Positions 21,962 through 33,557 are shown, numbered from the stretch's first letter. The stretch is DNA of 48,392 nt from Conidiobolus incongruus B7586 (GCA_000697335.1 JNEM01010786.1:1-48392); one strand, 5' to 3'. Notes: generated by a model from the sequence alone, not told the origin. Numbers and translations are program-made.

Positions 21962-24160
21962 ATGAGCTATACTCCTAAGCGCCGTTTAGATAACTTAATC
22001 GCTCACTTGTCTCTCTCTGAAAATAAAACATTTGCTAAAGATAAATCAAAGTAACTTAAACTAATTATCAACCAAATTCTTAATCTAATCAAGATTTTTA
22101 ATCTTAGTCTAGTCCTCGTTGACAAAACTTCAGGCAAAACTTGGGAAATTGAACACTCTACGGAAACTGGAAAGAGTACCAATCTCCAGCTCTTCGTTTC
22201 TGGGTACCAGCAACTATTAAAGATACTGAACCACTCATCGCTAATACATATTTTAATATAGTGAAACTGACCAAGCTTTAACAGTACTTGACAACAGAAC
22301 CAAAAAAGTTTATGAAATTCCCATTAAGGACGGGACTATTTCCGCTTCAGCTTTGAAAGCTATTAAAAAAGAAAAGAGTGATACTGACGGTTTAAGGTAT
22401 GTATATTATCTTATTATTATTCAACTCCTTGTTAATATGCTATTTTAGAGTTTACGACCCTGGTAAATATTAATTTTCTCTGTTAATATATCCGGGCCAT
22501 TTTTTGTCTAATGCTTTAATAGGTTTCCTTAACACCGCAGTTTGTGAATCCGCTATTACTTTCATCGATGGTGACAAGGGAATTTTGCATTATAGAGGCT
22601 ACCCTATTGAAGAATTGGCTGAAAAGTCTTCATTCTTGGAAGTTGCTTACCTTTTAATTTATGGAGATCTTCCCACTAAAGTACAATTAGTTTTATTTTT
22701 TATATGACTTTAAAACTAATATATATGTTGTTTAGGATCAATTCGAATACTTTTCAAATGAAGTTATGCAGCACACTATGCTTCACACTAACGTCACTAA
22801 ATTAATGAGCTCTTTTAACTATGATGCTCATCCTATGGGAATGTTCATCAGGTATTTTTACTTAAATTTCACTATTGTAACATCTAATCTAATATATTTA
22901 GTGGTATTTCTGCTATGTCCACTTTTGTCCCTGATGCCAATCCTTCCCTCAGAGTACATTTAGCGTCTAATATACTAATATTTCAGCTAACAAATTTAAC
23001 TTAGGGTTCTGATCTCTATGCTGTCAACTCTGAAGCCATGGACAAGCAAATCATCAGAATTTTGGGTAAAGTAACCACTATGGCGGCTTTATCCTACCGC
23101 CATCGTATTGGAAGACCTTATAACCTGCCCCAAAGCAACATGGGATATACTGAAAACTTTTTGTATATGATGGACCATATGGCTGAACCCAATTATCGTC
23201 CTAATCCTAAGCTCGTTAAAGCTTTAGACATTTTGTTTATTCTTCATGTGAGATTTTAAAATCATATGAAATTTTGACATGTTATTAATATTGATTAATC
23301 TAGGCTGATCATGAATTGAATTGCTCCACTGCTGCTATGCGCCATATTGGTTCTAGTCGTGTTGATCCTTACAGGTTTGTCTCTATCACATAATTAGAAA
23401 TCGTTAATCTAATCAATCATCATTATATAGTGCTATCGCTGGTGCTGCTTCTGCTTTATATGGTCCCCTTCACGGAGGTGCCAATGAGGTAAGTATTTTG
23501 TTTGGAAATTGAAAATCCAATCTAAAATGGCTATTAGGCCGTATTAAGAATGTTGGAAGACATTGGCTCAGTTGAAGCCATCCCCACTTTCCTCCAGCAA
23601 GTCAAGAACCGTCAAAAGAAATTAATGGGGTTCGGTCATCGTGTCTACAAGAACTACGATCCTCGTGCTAAACTCATTCGCAAAACCGCTTATGAAGTCT
23701 TCGAAGTTTGTGGTCGCGAACCCCTTATCGATGTCGCCATTGCTTTGGAACAAGCTGCTCTCAATGACGAATTCTTCGTCAAGCGCAAGCTCTATCCCAA
23801 CGTCGACTTCTATTCCGGTCTCATTTACAAGGCTATGGGCTTCCCCACCGACTTCTTCCCCGTACTTTTCGCCATTCCTCGTGTTGCTGGTTGGTTAGCT
23901 CACTGGAAGGAATCCTATGCCTCCAAGGACGGTAAGATCTGGCGTCCTCGTCAAGTCTACATTGGTCATGGCAAGCGTCCCTACCTCCCCATTGAATTGA
24001 GAAATGATGACAATGTCAAGGCTCAATCTTTATCTAAGATGCCTGCTGTAAGTTTTATTTACCCCAATTCTTTTAACTATTATTAACTTTGATTTTTTAG
24101 TATCAAACTCGTAAGAGATCATCGGTTGCCATTATCAACGACAAAGAAGGCAAATTATAA
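21962..24160 (+). CDS. Peroxisomal (PTS2) citrate synthase, plant-like type, many introns
   Basis: Proposed exons: 21962-22050, 22262-22396, 22449-22462, 22523-22680, 22736-22851, 22902-22953, 23005-23247, 23304-23374, 23431-23488, 23538-24047 and 24101-24160. They join in phase to 501 residues. The product matches plant peroxisomal citrate synthase block by block: [66 protein letters not shown] and [13 protein letters not shown]. Catalytic residues are the His in ADHELNCS, the His in GPLHGG and the Asp in NVDF. It condenses acetyl-CoA with oxaloacetate. Residues R8-L9-x5-H15-L16 form an exact PTS2, so import into peroxisomes for the glyoxylate cycle is expected. The C-terminus GKL is not a standard PTS1. 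The first intron (22051-22261) is long and holds coding-like sequence, so the N-terminal structure between residues 30 and 31 is uncertain. Confidence 0.9.
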
Positions 24161-24265
24161 TATAACTTCATAACCGTTATAAATTAAAATCAAACCAAAT
24201 TGTTCAAATTGTCAAATAAATAATAATAACACATTGTTTAGGTCATTATAAAGTTTATTGTTTCA

Positions 24266-24298
<33 letters not shown>

Positions 24299-25155
24299 CT
24301 AATATACTAATTTTTAACTTGTTAATACTATTTCAAACCAAATTTAGTTTTAATCTATTTTTAAATATTTTGAATTATATTTAAATTTAATAAAAAATGA
24401 AAAAACTGATTAATCAATATTAATAATCAAGCTTACAAAATATATTAATAATCTAATCTTTTAAAATCTATAAAATAAGGTGTAAATTTATTACTGGGTT
24501 TAAGATTAAAATTTTACCATTCAAATATTACTGAATCAGTAATATTTAATACCTGAGTGTGTATCAATGGTTATACACAAGGTATTTTTTTGAATGTGTT
24601 CAAATTAGAATATCGGATTGATTTATTTTGGATTTTTTTAATTCTAATATATAATATAATATTTTAAAAGTTATAATTTTAACATGTATAAGGAAAATGT
24701 TTAATTAGACATAATGTATTTGTTGAATTATAATTGCAATTAATTTGTTAACTATAAATTTGAATACATTTGATTGAATTGAATTCAAAAATTTATTAAT
24801 AAAATTTGAGCATATTACTTAGAATAGATTATATTTGAAAAAACAAAATTATCATTAAATAATATAGCCAAATCGCTATATTTTCATTCCTTTGTGATGC
24901 TATTGTAATATAATTAATTAGGTTATAGATAATATTACCCAAATTATAAGTGATCGATTAAGATTTGAAAAATAATATAACTTAAATACAATGTATTAAA
25001 TTTAAGTATTTTTGAATATTAGTAAAAAATTACATGATAATAGCAATATGAAATTTTTGATTATAGTAATGATATTATAATAAAAATAAATATATTTTAA
25101 TATAATTTGATTATTGATAAAATTAATTAGTCGAGTTGGCATTAAAAATCTATAT
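24161..25155. other. AT-rich convergent spacer with (TA)14 microsatellite
   Basis: Lies between the 3' ends of the citrate synthase gene and the small unassigned gene. The only distinct element is an uninterrupted TA run at 24271-24298. Confidence 0.55.
24271..24298. repeat. (TA)14 microsatellite
   Basis: 28 bases of uninterrupted TA dinucleotide. Confidence 0.95.
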
Positions 25156-25365
25156 TCATCTGATTGATTTGGGTTCTGTAACAAGAATAGCTAAGGGTAT
25201 TAATGCCAGCTCCAATATTTCGTCACGATGGTCAGAGATATAAGTGACTATGTGATCTACAACTCTAGGGGCCAAGAGGACCAGTTGAGTCGCAATGGCT
25301 ATCCGATTAGGTTCATTATATGGAATTAATTGCAAATTGGGCAAATTAGAACGAATGAGAGCCAT
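25156..25365 (-). CDS. Small protein of unknown function, 69 residues
   Basis: An ORF with clearly higher GC than its flanks and a favourable start context (AACATGG). The product begins MALIRSNLPNLQLIPYNEPN. It contains two stretches of mostly hydrophobic residues, ATQLVLLAPRVVDHIV and EILELALIPLAILV, separated by the charged segment SDHRDE. The hydrophobic stretches are short for membrane helices and might be amphipathic. I do not recognise the family. No intron is needed, and the sequence upstream of the ATG has an in-frame stop with no acceptor directly before the start, which supports a complete N-terminus. It could also be the last exon of something larger. Confidence 0.5.
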   Translation of the reverse strand: MALIRSNLPNLQLIPYNEPNRIAIATQLVLLAPRVVDHIVTYISDHRDEILELALIPLAILVTEPKSIR

Positions 25366-26475
25366 GTTGTAATATTATGCAGTAATGAGTAAAAAAAATA
25401 AAGTTGTAGTAGAATTCATTTTATTGTTGGAATAAGTATGTTGAATAATATAACTGGTAATAAGTTAATGGGTGGTTTTAGTAACACTAAGGTGGGGATA
25501 TTACTCTTGGAAGTGAAGGATATAGAAGAGGATAATTGGCAGTAGAAATGTAATTTTGAGTAGAAGCTAAAAATCAAGCTTCCATGATAGAAGCTACTAG
25601 TGTATTTAAAGGCATTTTAAGAGTTTGTGGGGGTGTGGCTGTGCAATGGTGTATCCTTGAGATGGTTCTCAGGACTGGTTCCTTGTCCTTGTTTATTCAA
25701 GGGAACAGAATGCGACAGGTTCCATTCTCCTTGAGTGAATCTAATGAATTATACAGCTTGAATGGATTGTACAAGCAAATACTAAAGTTCGGTATACTTA
25801 TCATAAATACGAATCAAAAATACTGAAAAAAATAACTCAGTATTAGTGTTCCATTCATTTAAGATCATATTTTTGAATTGATTAGCTAATTTTCGAAAAT
25901 TGACCAAAGAATTAAATAAATGGATTAGGAATAATTGAACATTAACTCTAACCACTGTAAAAAACCATATTACAAATGAAAAACAATCGATTCGACTATT
26001 ATCTCATATTTTTTACATATCTATTAATTATTATAGTATGCTATAATAGAAATATAAATTAGATTTTTGAATTGATAATATTTGAAATATTTAGTTATTT
26101 TAAATATTTATTTGATATTAAATATACATATATATCAATTATATGTTATTAATATACAACTACTCTTTAATAAGTATTTGAATCTTATTTAATATGCATT
26201 TTGATTTTATAGTCATATAAAAACTAATGATTCTATTGAAAATTTATATAATATATATTGATTTCAATTTCAATCAAATTTGATTAATAGATCTTTAAAA
26301 TTATTCAAATTATTATAAGTTCCAAAATTTTTATAATTAATTGTCAAATTTATCTAATTATATCAGTGCTATAGAGGTTCGAATATTACATTAAAATATA
26401 CAAATGTTAAATACAAAATATAAAACATTAAGCATGAAAAAATAATACAAACAAATTTTATCGATGATAGGGAGT
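25366..26475. other. Spacer containing an unassigned GC-richer segment
   Basis: Positions about 25438-25826 are much richer in GC than ordinary spacer. The plus strand has short ORFs at 25438-25545 (35 codons) and 25584-25826 (80 codons, starting MIEATSVFKGILRVCGG). The minus strand has open stretches giving INKDKEPVLRTISRIHH and QNYISTANYPLLYPSLP. None matches a family I know, and no splice model joins them convincingly. It may be exons of a small gene or a gene relic. The remainder, to 26475, is AT-rich with nothing visible. Confidence 0.35.
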
Positions 26476-27557
26476 TTACAATTTTGTCTTTAATTCAAAT
26501 CCTTTGGGTGGAGCGACTTTAGGTTCTCCGAGGGGAGTAACATAAGCGGCACTAAGACCTCCATCAACCATTAAATCGGTACCTGTGACATAGGAGGATT
26601 CGTCAGAGGCTAGGAATAAAACAGCTTTAGCTTGTTCAATAGCCTCACCTAAATAAAATGAATTATGTTATTAGTGTCATATAGAGCAAATAGTGTTTAA
26701 GTAAATAATATTACCAAATCTGCCCATAGGTACGTGGACTAAACGACGGTTCTTCTTCTCGTCAGTGTTCAAAAAGTCCATGAGGAGAGGAGTTCTAATA
26801 GGTCCAGGGCATAAGTTATTGACTCTGATATTGTCCTTAGCGTGGACAACAGCTAACTCACGACTGAATAATATATTAGTTATCATGCTAAATAATAAAG
26901 TTAAAAATATTTACGTCATAGCCAAAACAGCACCCTTAGAAGCGGTATCTAAAAAAATAAATTAGATTAACCAAGTGAAACAAACAAAATATCTATATAA
27001 TAATAATAATAATAACATACAAGCAATCTGAGGAGTAGCAGCACCAACAACAGCAACAAAACTAGCTGTATTGATAATGGAGCCACCGTTGGGATTCTTC
27101 AACATAGCTTGGATAGCGTATTTACAACCGTAGAAGACACCCTTAACATTAATATCGTGAGTCAAGTCCCAGATATCCATAGGGGTATTAAGGGCGTTAT
27201 CGTCCTTGGGGTGCATAATACCGGCATTGTTGAAGATAACATCCAACTTGCCGAATTTTTCAACTGTCTTTTCAACCAAATTCTTCACCTGCTCTTCTTT
27301 GGATACATCACACTTGACTTTCAACACTGAAGTGCTAGGAAATTCCTTAGTTAAGAAATCTGCAACTTTGTCCAAAGCTTCGGTACTAATATCTCCAAGT
27401 GTTACTTTAGCTCCCTCTTGAGCGAATACGCAAGCAGTTTGGAAACCGATACCACTAACAATGATAAAATATTATAATCAGTGATCACCAAATTAAGCTT
27501 TATTGTATACCTTCCAGCACCAGTAACAATAGCAACTTTACCATCTAATCTGCCCAT
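26476..27557 (-). CDS. Classical short-chain dehydrogenase/reductase, five exons
   Basis: Exons 27511-27557, 27021-27454, 26915-26948, 26715-26863 and 26476-26648 (minus strand) join in phase to 278 residues. The Rossmann nucleotide-binding motif TGAGSGIG is at residues 12-19. Asp37 after the second strand predicts preference for NAD(H) over NADP(H). The NNAG motif is at 91-94 and the catalytic tetrad is Asn118, Ser147, Tyr161 and Lys165 (YTASK). PGPIRTPLL and the C-terminal GTDLMVDGG are also typical. The substrate cannot be read from sequence. It resembles cyclopentanol- and secondary-alcohol-type dehydrogenases and is probably soluble and cytosolic, as no targeting signal is seen. The 34-nt third exon is unusually short. 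Codon use is GC-enriched, suggesting good expression. Confidence 0.93.
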
Positions 27558-29358
27558 GTTATTTACTTATTATAATATTACTATTTTTAACAAAAAATAA
27601 ATTTCAATAAGGTGAATCACGCTATATAAAAGAAATCAATTAATTATGGATTAGGGTATATCTAATTGGAGTAGTCACATGAATTGAGCTTGTGGGTTCA
27701 CTTTACATTTTAATTCGTGATATGTTTATCCATACGATTTTACAAATAAAAAAAATCATATTTTATTATTTTATTTGATATTGTGTCAACTCTAAAACTA
27801 TGTAGTATGAAATTCAATGGTTAATTTATAGAATTATATAATTGTTTAATATAAACTCTTTTTACATATTCAACTTAGAAATATATCAAAATTAATTAGG
27901 ATATATTAATTGAAAGGCAACCATATTTGATTTAATATCCTAATAATCCATATAACAACGGATTCCAAATGAAACAACTATTAATACAAATTTTGATTAT
28001 AGATTGAAATATAAAATGTAACATACAATACTAATAATAAATTGAAATATAACATATAGCACACAAAATTAACAATAAACAGCAATATAATAGATATATT
28101 TGAACTGAAAATTTTTGAAATTTGATACAATCGAAAATTCTATCCAATTCCTAATTGGGAAGTAGCATTTATTCAAAAAATAATATCAATATTTTTAAAG
28201 ATTGATATATAAGCTATAAATTGGATTTTTTGAGGATGTAGCCCAAAGTATTAAAATAGTATTAATTAATTTTTATTCCTTTTAAAATATTCCAAAAATT
28301 TTTTGCTAAATACATTATCGAATAACTATTAATTTAGATTCTGATCAAATTTGAAATTGAATACTGCTATTAAAAATAATATTTTCATAACATCCAATAA
28401 AATTATGAACGATCGAGTGGATATTTGACTTGAATTAGAATCTCTTTAAAGAAACTGTTAGCTGATATTTCACAATGTCCAAAGAATAACCAACAACAAT
28501 ATAAATTACTCTCTTAAGTTTATATATATATATATATATATATATTTTATTAATGAAATATTTGATCATTTTGCCAAAATATGAGATATTGTTATTTGTC
28601 AATTAAAAAGAGGCATGTGTTTGATTCTAGAATTTCTAATTGTTCAATTTATTCAAAAATACAATTCAATGCTCATAGCTACATAATTAAAAATATTCAA
28701 AATATCATCTATTTTGATTCTATTAAGTACTGTGATTGCTTAATTCTTTAATACGATCACTTGGTCACATTCCAATAATATTTTCTCACATATATCATAA
28801 TGAGCATAAAATGATGCTATGTGATATTCCAGATTATTGGTGCACAAACCAACATTTGGATATTGCTAAATAGTAGAGACTATAATTATCTGTATGAAAA
28901 TATTTAAAGTTTGTCTATTTGCCTAAAATATTTAATGCCATTTACAATGGCACGAAATTTACAAAAACATCAAATTGATCTGTTTGGCATAATTTTTTAA
29001 ATTGATTAATCTTATTACTAAATTGGTATAAATATTGAATAATATCTTTAAACGATTTATTGACGTAAAGGAGATAGAAGCTTAGACTTTAGCCAATTAA
29101 TTATATACAAAATATCTTGATTTGAATTTCAATACTATTCCAGGTTAATTTATCAATAAATAGGACAATAATTTAGGAACAAGTCCAAATATTAATAGTT
29201 CATAATTTTTGATGAATGCATAAAATTATGTTAATTAGATGAATATCTTTTAATATAAATTATGTAATTCATGTTGATCATATTTCACTTTTAATGATAT
29301 AAGGAATCTCTCTCTCAATGTCATTCAACAGCTACATCTCTTGTCATCCTTTGAGAAC
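27558..29358. other. AT-rich divergent spacer
   Basis: Separates the leftward SDR gene from the rightward small secreted protein gene. It contains an AT run at 28521-28545 and a TATAAG at 29298-29303 about 60 bases before the next start. No coding region seen. Confidence 0.55.
28521..28545. repeat. (TA)n microsatellite
   Basis: 25 bases of uninterrupted TA dinucleotide. Confidence 0.95.
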
Positions 29359-29880
29359 ATGATCAAATCCGTATTCTTAACCCTTTTGGTTGGCAGTTTG
29401 ACTGCTCTACCTTATAGCGATAATCAGGATACACAACAATTAAATAGAAGATTATTCAGCTTAGACTCAATTAAAGAGTTAGCTGCAAAATATCCAGGTC
29501 TAGTCAAATACAACCAACCCGAATCCAACTCAGTCACCATTAACTACACCCCTAGTATGGGTCAAACCACCACCTACACCCGCACAATCCAGAATCCTGG
29601 AACTAATTTAGATGGCACAACCAATCCAATCACCATCACCGAAAATTTCTGGACAACTCCCCCTAATCAAAATGGACAAGTTACTACCTATTGGAATGGA
29701 AAACCCGTTGCCAATGGTCAAGTCCCTGCAATTCCATACTTCCCCCCAGGATTTGCTAATCCTTTCTGGAATGGTTTTGCTCAACCTCAACCTCAACCTC
29801 AACCTCAGCCCCAGCCGCAAGCTCAAGGTCAAACTCAACCCAATCCTCAGCCAAGATCTGATGAAGAGAAGAAAGATTAA
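29359..29880 (+). CDS. Small secreted Pro/Gln-rich protein
   Basis: 173 residues from the ATG at 29359. A short signal peptide (MIKSVFLTLLVGSLTALP) leads into a region with an RR-containing segment near residues 30-31 (QQLNRRLFSLDSI), which might be a processing site. A Thr/Asn-rich middle with WTTPPNQNGQVTTYWNG-type sequence follows, then an aromatic stretch PPGFANPFWNGF, then a PQ dipeptide run coded by CCTCAA repeats, and an acidic/basic ending DEEKKD. No enzyme motif is present and no family is recognised. A structural or secreted effector-like protein is possible. ATG 29359 is chosen because it starts exactly at the signal peptide. Upstream in-frame sequence has no ATG. Confidence 0.75.
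   Translation: MIKSVFLTLLVGSLTALPYSDNQDTQQLNRRLFSLDSIKELAAKYPGLVKYNQPESNSVTINYTPSMGQTTTYTRTIQNPGTNLDGTTNPITITENFWTTPPNQNGQVTTYWNGKPVANGQVPAIPYFPPGFANPFWNGFAQPQPQPQPQPQPQAQGQTQPNPQPRSDEEKKD
29785..29820 (+). repeat. CCTCAA hexanucleotide repeat coding for Pro-Gln
   Basis: About four near-perfect CCTCAA units followed by degenerate CCN-CAR units inside the small secreted protein gene. They give a run of PQ dipeptides. Confidence 0.85.
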
Positions 29881-30580
29881 AATTCAATGATTTTTGTTTA
29901 ACCTCATCAATAAATCAAATAAATTGATAAATTGATAAATTGAATCAACATATTTAATATAAAAAATAATTTATATAATAATAAAATTAAATTTATAATT
30001 AATATATTGAAAATAATTTATAATTGATATGTAAACAACAATCCAAATATATTTCAAAATTTAAATAAGAAATTTAATTTATTTGAAGGTAAATTTAAAA
30101 ATTGTATTAAATATCAAAAAAAGAATATTAATAAGACTATATTAAACTTTATTTATAACTATTTAATCATTTAATTTATTATTATCATAATATCATTCAA
30201 AGCTTGAAAAGATCTCTATAAATATACAAATCAAATTTTCACTATCTAATTTTGAAAAAAACACATTTATATTATTATGATTTTTATTTCAATATTATTT
30301 AAGTATTTTTTAATATTTATACTAAAATAAAGAATTATTAAATTTATTTATGATTCTATTTAATATAAATTTACCTGATAACTATATTAAGAATATATAA
30401 ATAATTTAAGATGATTTGATAATCAAATTACTATATTACTAATCAATTCATTGAAATAATCCCACATTTATTAAATGTAAATTAACCAAAGATAAATATC
30501 AAATTTAATTCGTGTTTAAATGATTTAATCAAAGACCAAATTCAACTGTATTGATAATTTCAGAAAAAATTAATAAAACA
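29881..30580. other. AT-rich spacer upstream of MCM8
   Basis: No feature recognised. No obvious TATA box precedes the MCM8 start, as expected for a housekeeping gene. Confidence 0.55.
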
Positions 30581-33164
30581 ATGGATACACAATTAATTGA
30601 CCAAACTCAACATCAGCTCATATACAAAAAAAGGAAAACAACCAGTAAAAGAAATAAAGATCCGGAACCTTCGAGTTTAAAAACCAAGCTCTATCTAATG
30701 TATATACAAAGTGAACATTTCGAATTTAGCGAAGCTGAAAATCATCTTAAAACCATACAGACGTTAATCGATGAAAAGGTTCTGATCGTTGACGATAATG
30801 AAATTGAGCACTATAGTACTTGTACAGTAGATTTCACAATTTTTTTGAACCATCCCACAGGTCAAAGTATTTTTACACTGTTTCAGCAACAGGCTAAATT
30901 GGCTTTGGCTTGTTTGAAATATCAGATTCATATGGTAATATTAATACTTGATGTATTTGGTAGATTATATTGATGGTTTGTTAGTTTTATATCAATATGG
31001 CAAAGGAGCCTTTAGATATTTCGATAATTGAAGAGTTGAAACCTATAGATATTCGATTGATTAACCATAGGCCTTTTTACTCTTTCAATGAAATCAAATC
31101 TAGTTTTATTTATAGATTAGTTACTATTAAAGGAACTGGTAATTTTTACTTATACTTTTAAGTTTTATACATGATTTAAAATCGTCTTTAGTCATTCGTG
31201 CATCATCTATTAGACCATTGGTAATTCAAATGGCTTTTGATTGCATTAAGTGCAGGACGACCAAAGTTGTCAGATTTCTGGACGGTAAATATAGTTACCC
31301 CTCAAAGTGTTCCACGAGAGGGTGTAATGCCAAAATTTTCGAACCCGATCGATCCAATCCCCAAACTGTTACAGTCGATTCTCAAACCCTGAAAATCCAG
31401 GAAAATACCAACGACAATTCCAGCGATTTGGGTAGAGTTCCAAGAACAGTGGATTGCGAATTGACTAATCATCTGGTAGATCGAGTGTCTCCTGGCGATG
31501 TAGTCATTTGCACAGGTCTAGTAAAAGCGCACCAGAATAACGAGGGAAGCTTTAGACAGAAGACTGCTAATACCATTTTCACGGTTTATTTGGATCTTAT
31601 CAATATTTCTAAAGCTTCAGGATCTCAGGATGGTGACGATGATTCTGGAAATCGAGATCCCGATGCTAATTCTAAAGATACCATCAAGTTTTCGGATAAG
31701 GATTTGAAATTCGTCAACGCTCTCTACAGCGAACCTGATCTATTTAAATTAATTGTAAATTCGTTTTGTCCAAAAATTTTCGGTCATGAATTGGTTAAAG
31801 CGGGTGTACTATTATCACTTTTTGGTGGAAGACGAAGAAATACACTAAAAAAAGGAGATATTTCGATTCGCGGCGATTCACACGTATTGATTGTGGGTGA
31901 CCCAGGTCTTGGGAAGAGTCAAATCCTTATGGCTGCGAAAAATTTGGCGCCTCGAGGTGTTTATGTTTGTGGTACCAGTGGCGTGTCTTCAAGTGGTTTA
32001 ACTGTAACTTTGGCTAAGGAAGCAGGTTCTAATGATTTTGCACTTGAAGCTGGTGCTTTGGTTTTGGGCGATCAAGGTACCTGCTGTATTGACGAATTCG
32101 ATAAAATGACACATGAACATAGTGCACTATTGGAAGCTATGGAACAACAAAGTATCAGTATAGCAAAAGGTGGTATCGTTTGTACTTTGCCGGCTAGAAC
32201 AAGTATTATTGCAGCAGCCAATCCAGCAGGTGGCCATTATAATAAGGCCAAAACTGTTTCTGAAAATTTGAAAATGAACGGGGCACTATTATCTCGTTTT
32301 GATCTTGTATTCATTCTTCTAGACAAACCCAACCAATTACGAGATGAATACCTATCCAAGCACATTATGCAAATGCATTCTGGAAGAGGAACAGAATATT
32401 CCAATGTAGAACGAAATTTGAATGTAGAAATTCCAGAATTTGAAAACAATAATTCTGAACTGTACTTGAAATTACGTCGTAAACCTGGAGAAAAGATGGA
32501 TTTAGTACCTGGTCAAATGCTGAGAAAATATATAGCTTATGCTAGAAACTATTGCCATCCATCCCTAAGTCCACAAGCTGGCGCTGTCCTCAAAGAATTT
32601 TATTTAGAACTTCGCAAAAAGCACCAATCCATTGATTCCACGCCTATTACTACTAGGCAGTTGGAATCTTTGATTCGATTAGCAGAAGCCAGAGCAAAAG
32701 TGGAGTTAAGGGAAACTGTCACTGAATCGGATGCCAAAGATGTCATTGAACTAATGAAGCATAGCTTGTTTGATACCTATGAGGACGAAGTTGGAAACTT
32801 CGACTTCCAAAGATCCCAACACGGTACTGGAATGAGTAAAAGAGATCAAGTCAGAAAGTAAGTTCACTATAATTAATTGTGTGATGAAACTTTATACTAA
32901 CTATAAAATAGATTTTTACACAAACTTAGCGACTTGGCTGAAGAATACCAAAACAATCGTTTTACATTCGACAAACTCAATCGAATTGCACAAGGTAATC
33001 CCCATTCTATACATTGTTACTATCAATAATCTCATTTTACAATAGATTTAAATTTAAAATTTACGAGTGGTTTTCGAGATTTTATTGAAGGCCTCAACAA
33101 TCAAGGCTACTTACTTAAAAAAGGCGGTAACGTTTACCAGCTGAGTTTTAGTTCTGTCGAATAA
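30581..33164 (+). CDS. MCM8: Minichromosome maintenance protein 8 (MCM8 helicase), five exons
   Basis: Exons 30581-30934, 30985-31138, 31192-32857, 32912-32994 and 33046-33164 give 791 residues (human MCM8 has 840). Introns of 50-54 nt have GTAA donors, and one shows a TACTAAC branch. The product has an N-terminal OB region with the zinc finger C-x2-C-x18-C-x4-C and IPRT-like VPRTVDCEL. The AAA+ core has Walker A GDPGLGKSQ, Walker B CIDEFDKM, sensor sequence AAANPAGGHYNKAKTVSENL and arginine finger SRFD. A C-terminal winged helix ends NQGYLLKKGGNVYQL. GGHYNKAKTVSENLKM, the ending and LRKYIAYAR identify MCM8 rather than MCM2-7. With MCM9 it acts in homologous-recombination repair and DNA synthesis at breaks, in the nucleus. 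The first intron boundary (30935-30984) is the least certain. Confidence 0.94.
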
Positions 33165-33534
33165 TTTAAATTCTATTGTTTTAATATTTGTATTTAACCA
33201 ATTTTTAATAACCATATATTTAATTAAAGCTTGTTTAAACTATATTATTTAGTTGGATTATATATTTATTAAAGCATTATATTGTAAAAACGATCAATAA
33301 TGATTAATAACTATTTTTTAATAATATTTTATGAATAGTCAATTACAATTAATTTCAGTTACTATTGTTGACTTGAAATAAATCTAATTATATATTAGAT
33401 ATTATTCATACAATTTGTTCAATAAATAAACTTGAATATATTTTAAAGAATTTTCAAATTTTATCAACTTAAAGAACGATTTTTATCTTAGCGAACACAT
33501 AGTAGAGTTAAAATGGATATTAAATACTTATTAA

Positions 33535-33557
33535 ATATATATATATATATATATATA
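33535..33557. repeat. (AT)n microsatellite
   Basis: 23 bases of uninterrupted AT dinucleotide. Confidence 0.95.

Noticed and set aside
22176-22261. Alternative 86-nt intron in citrate synthase with a GTACCA donor
   Set aside because: It keeps phase only with the frame that has a stop just upstream at 22150-22152. The single long intron joining exon 1 to 22262 is simpler.
24271-24298. AT microsatellites as possible centromere or origin signals
   Set aside because: Several similar AT runs are scattered through all spacers, and nothing else suggests such a role.
29318-29362. Upstream ORF of 15 codons whose TGA overlaps the ATG of the small secreted protein gene
   Set aside because: Its ATG is only about 15-20 bases downstream of the likely TATA element at 29298, so it is probably outside the transcript.
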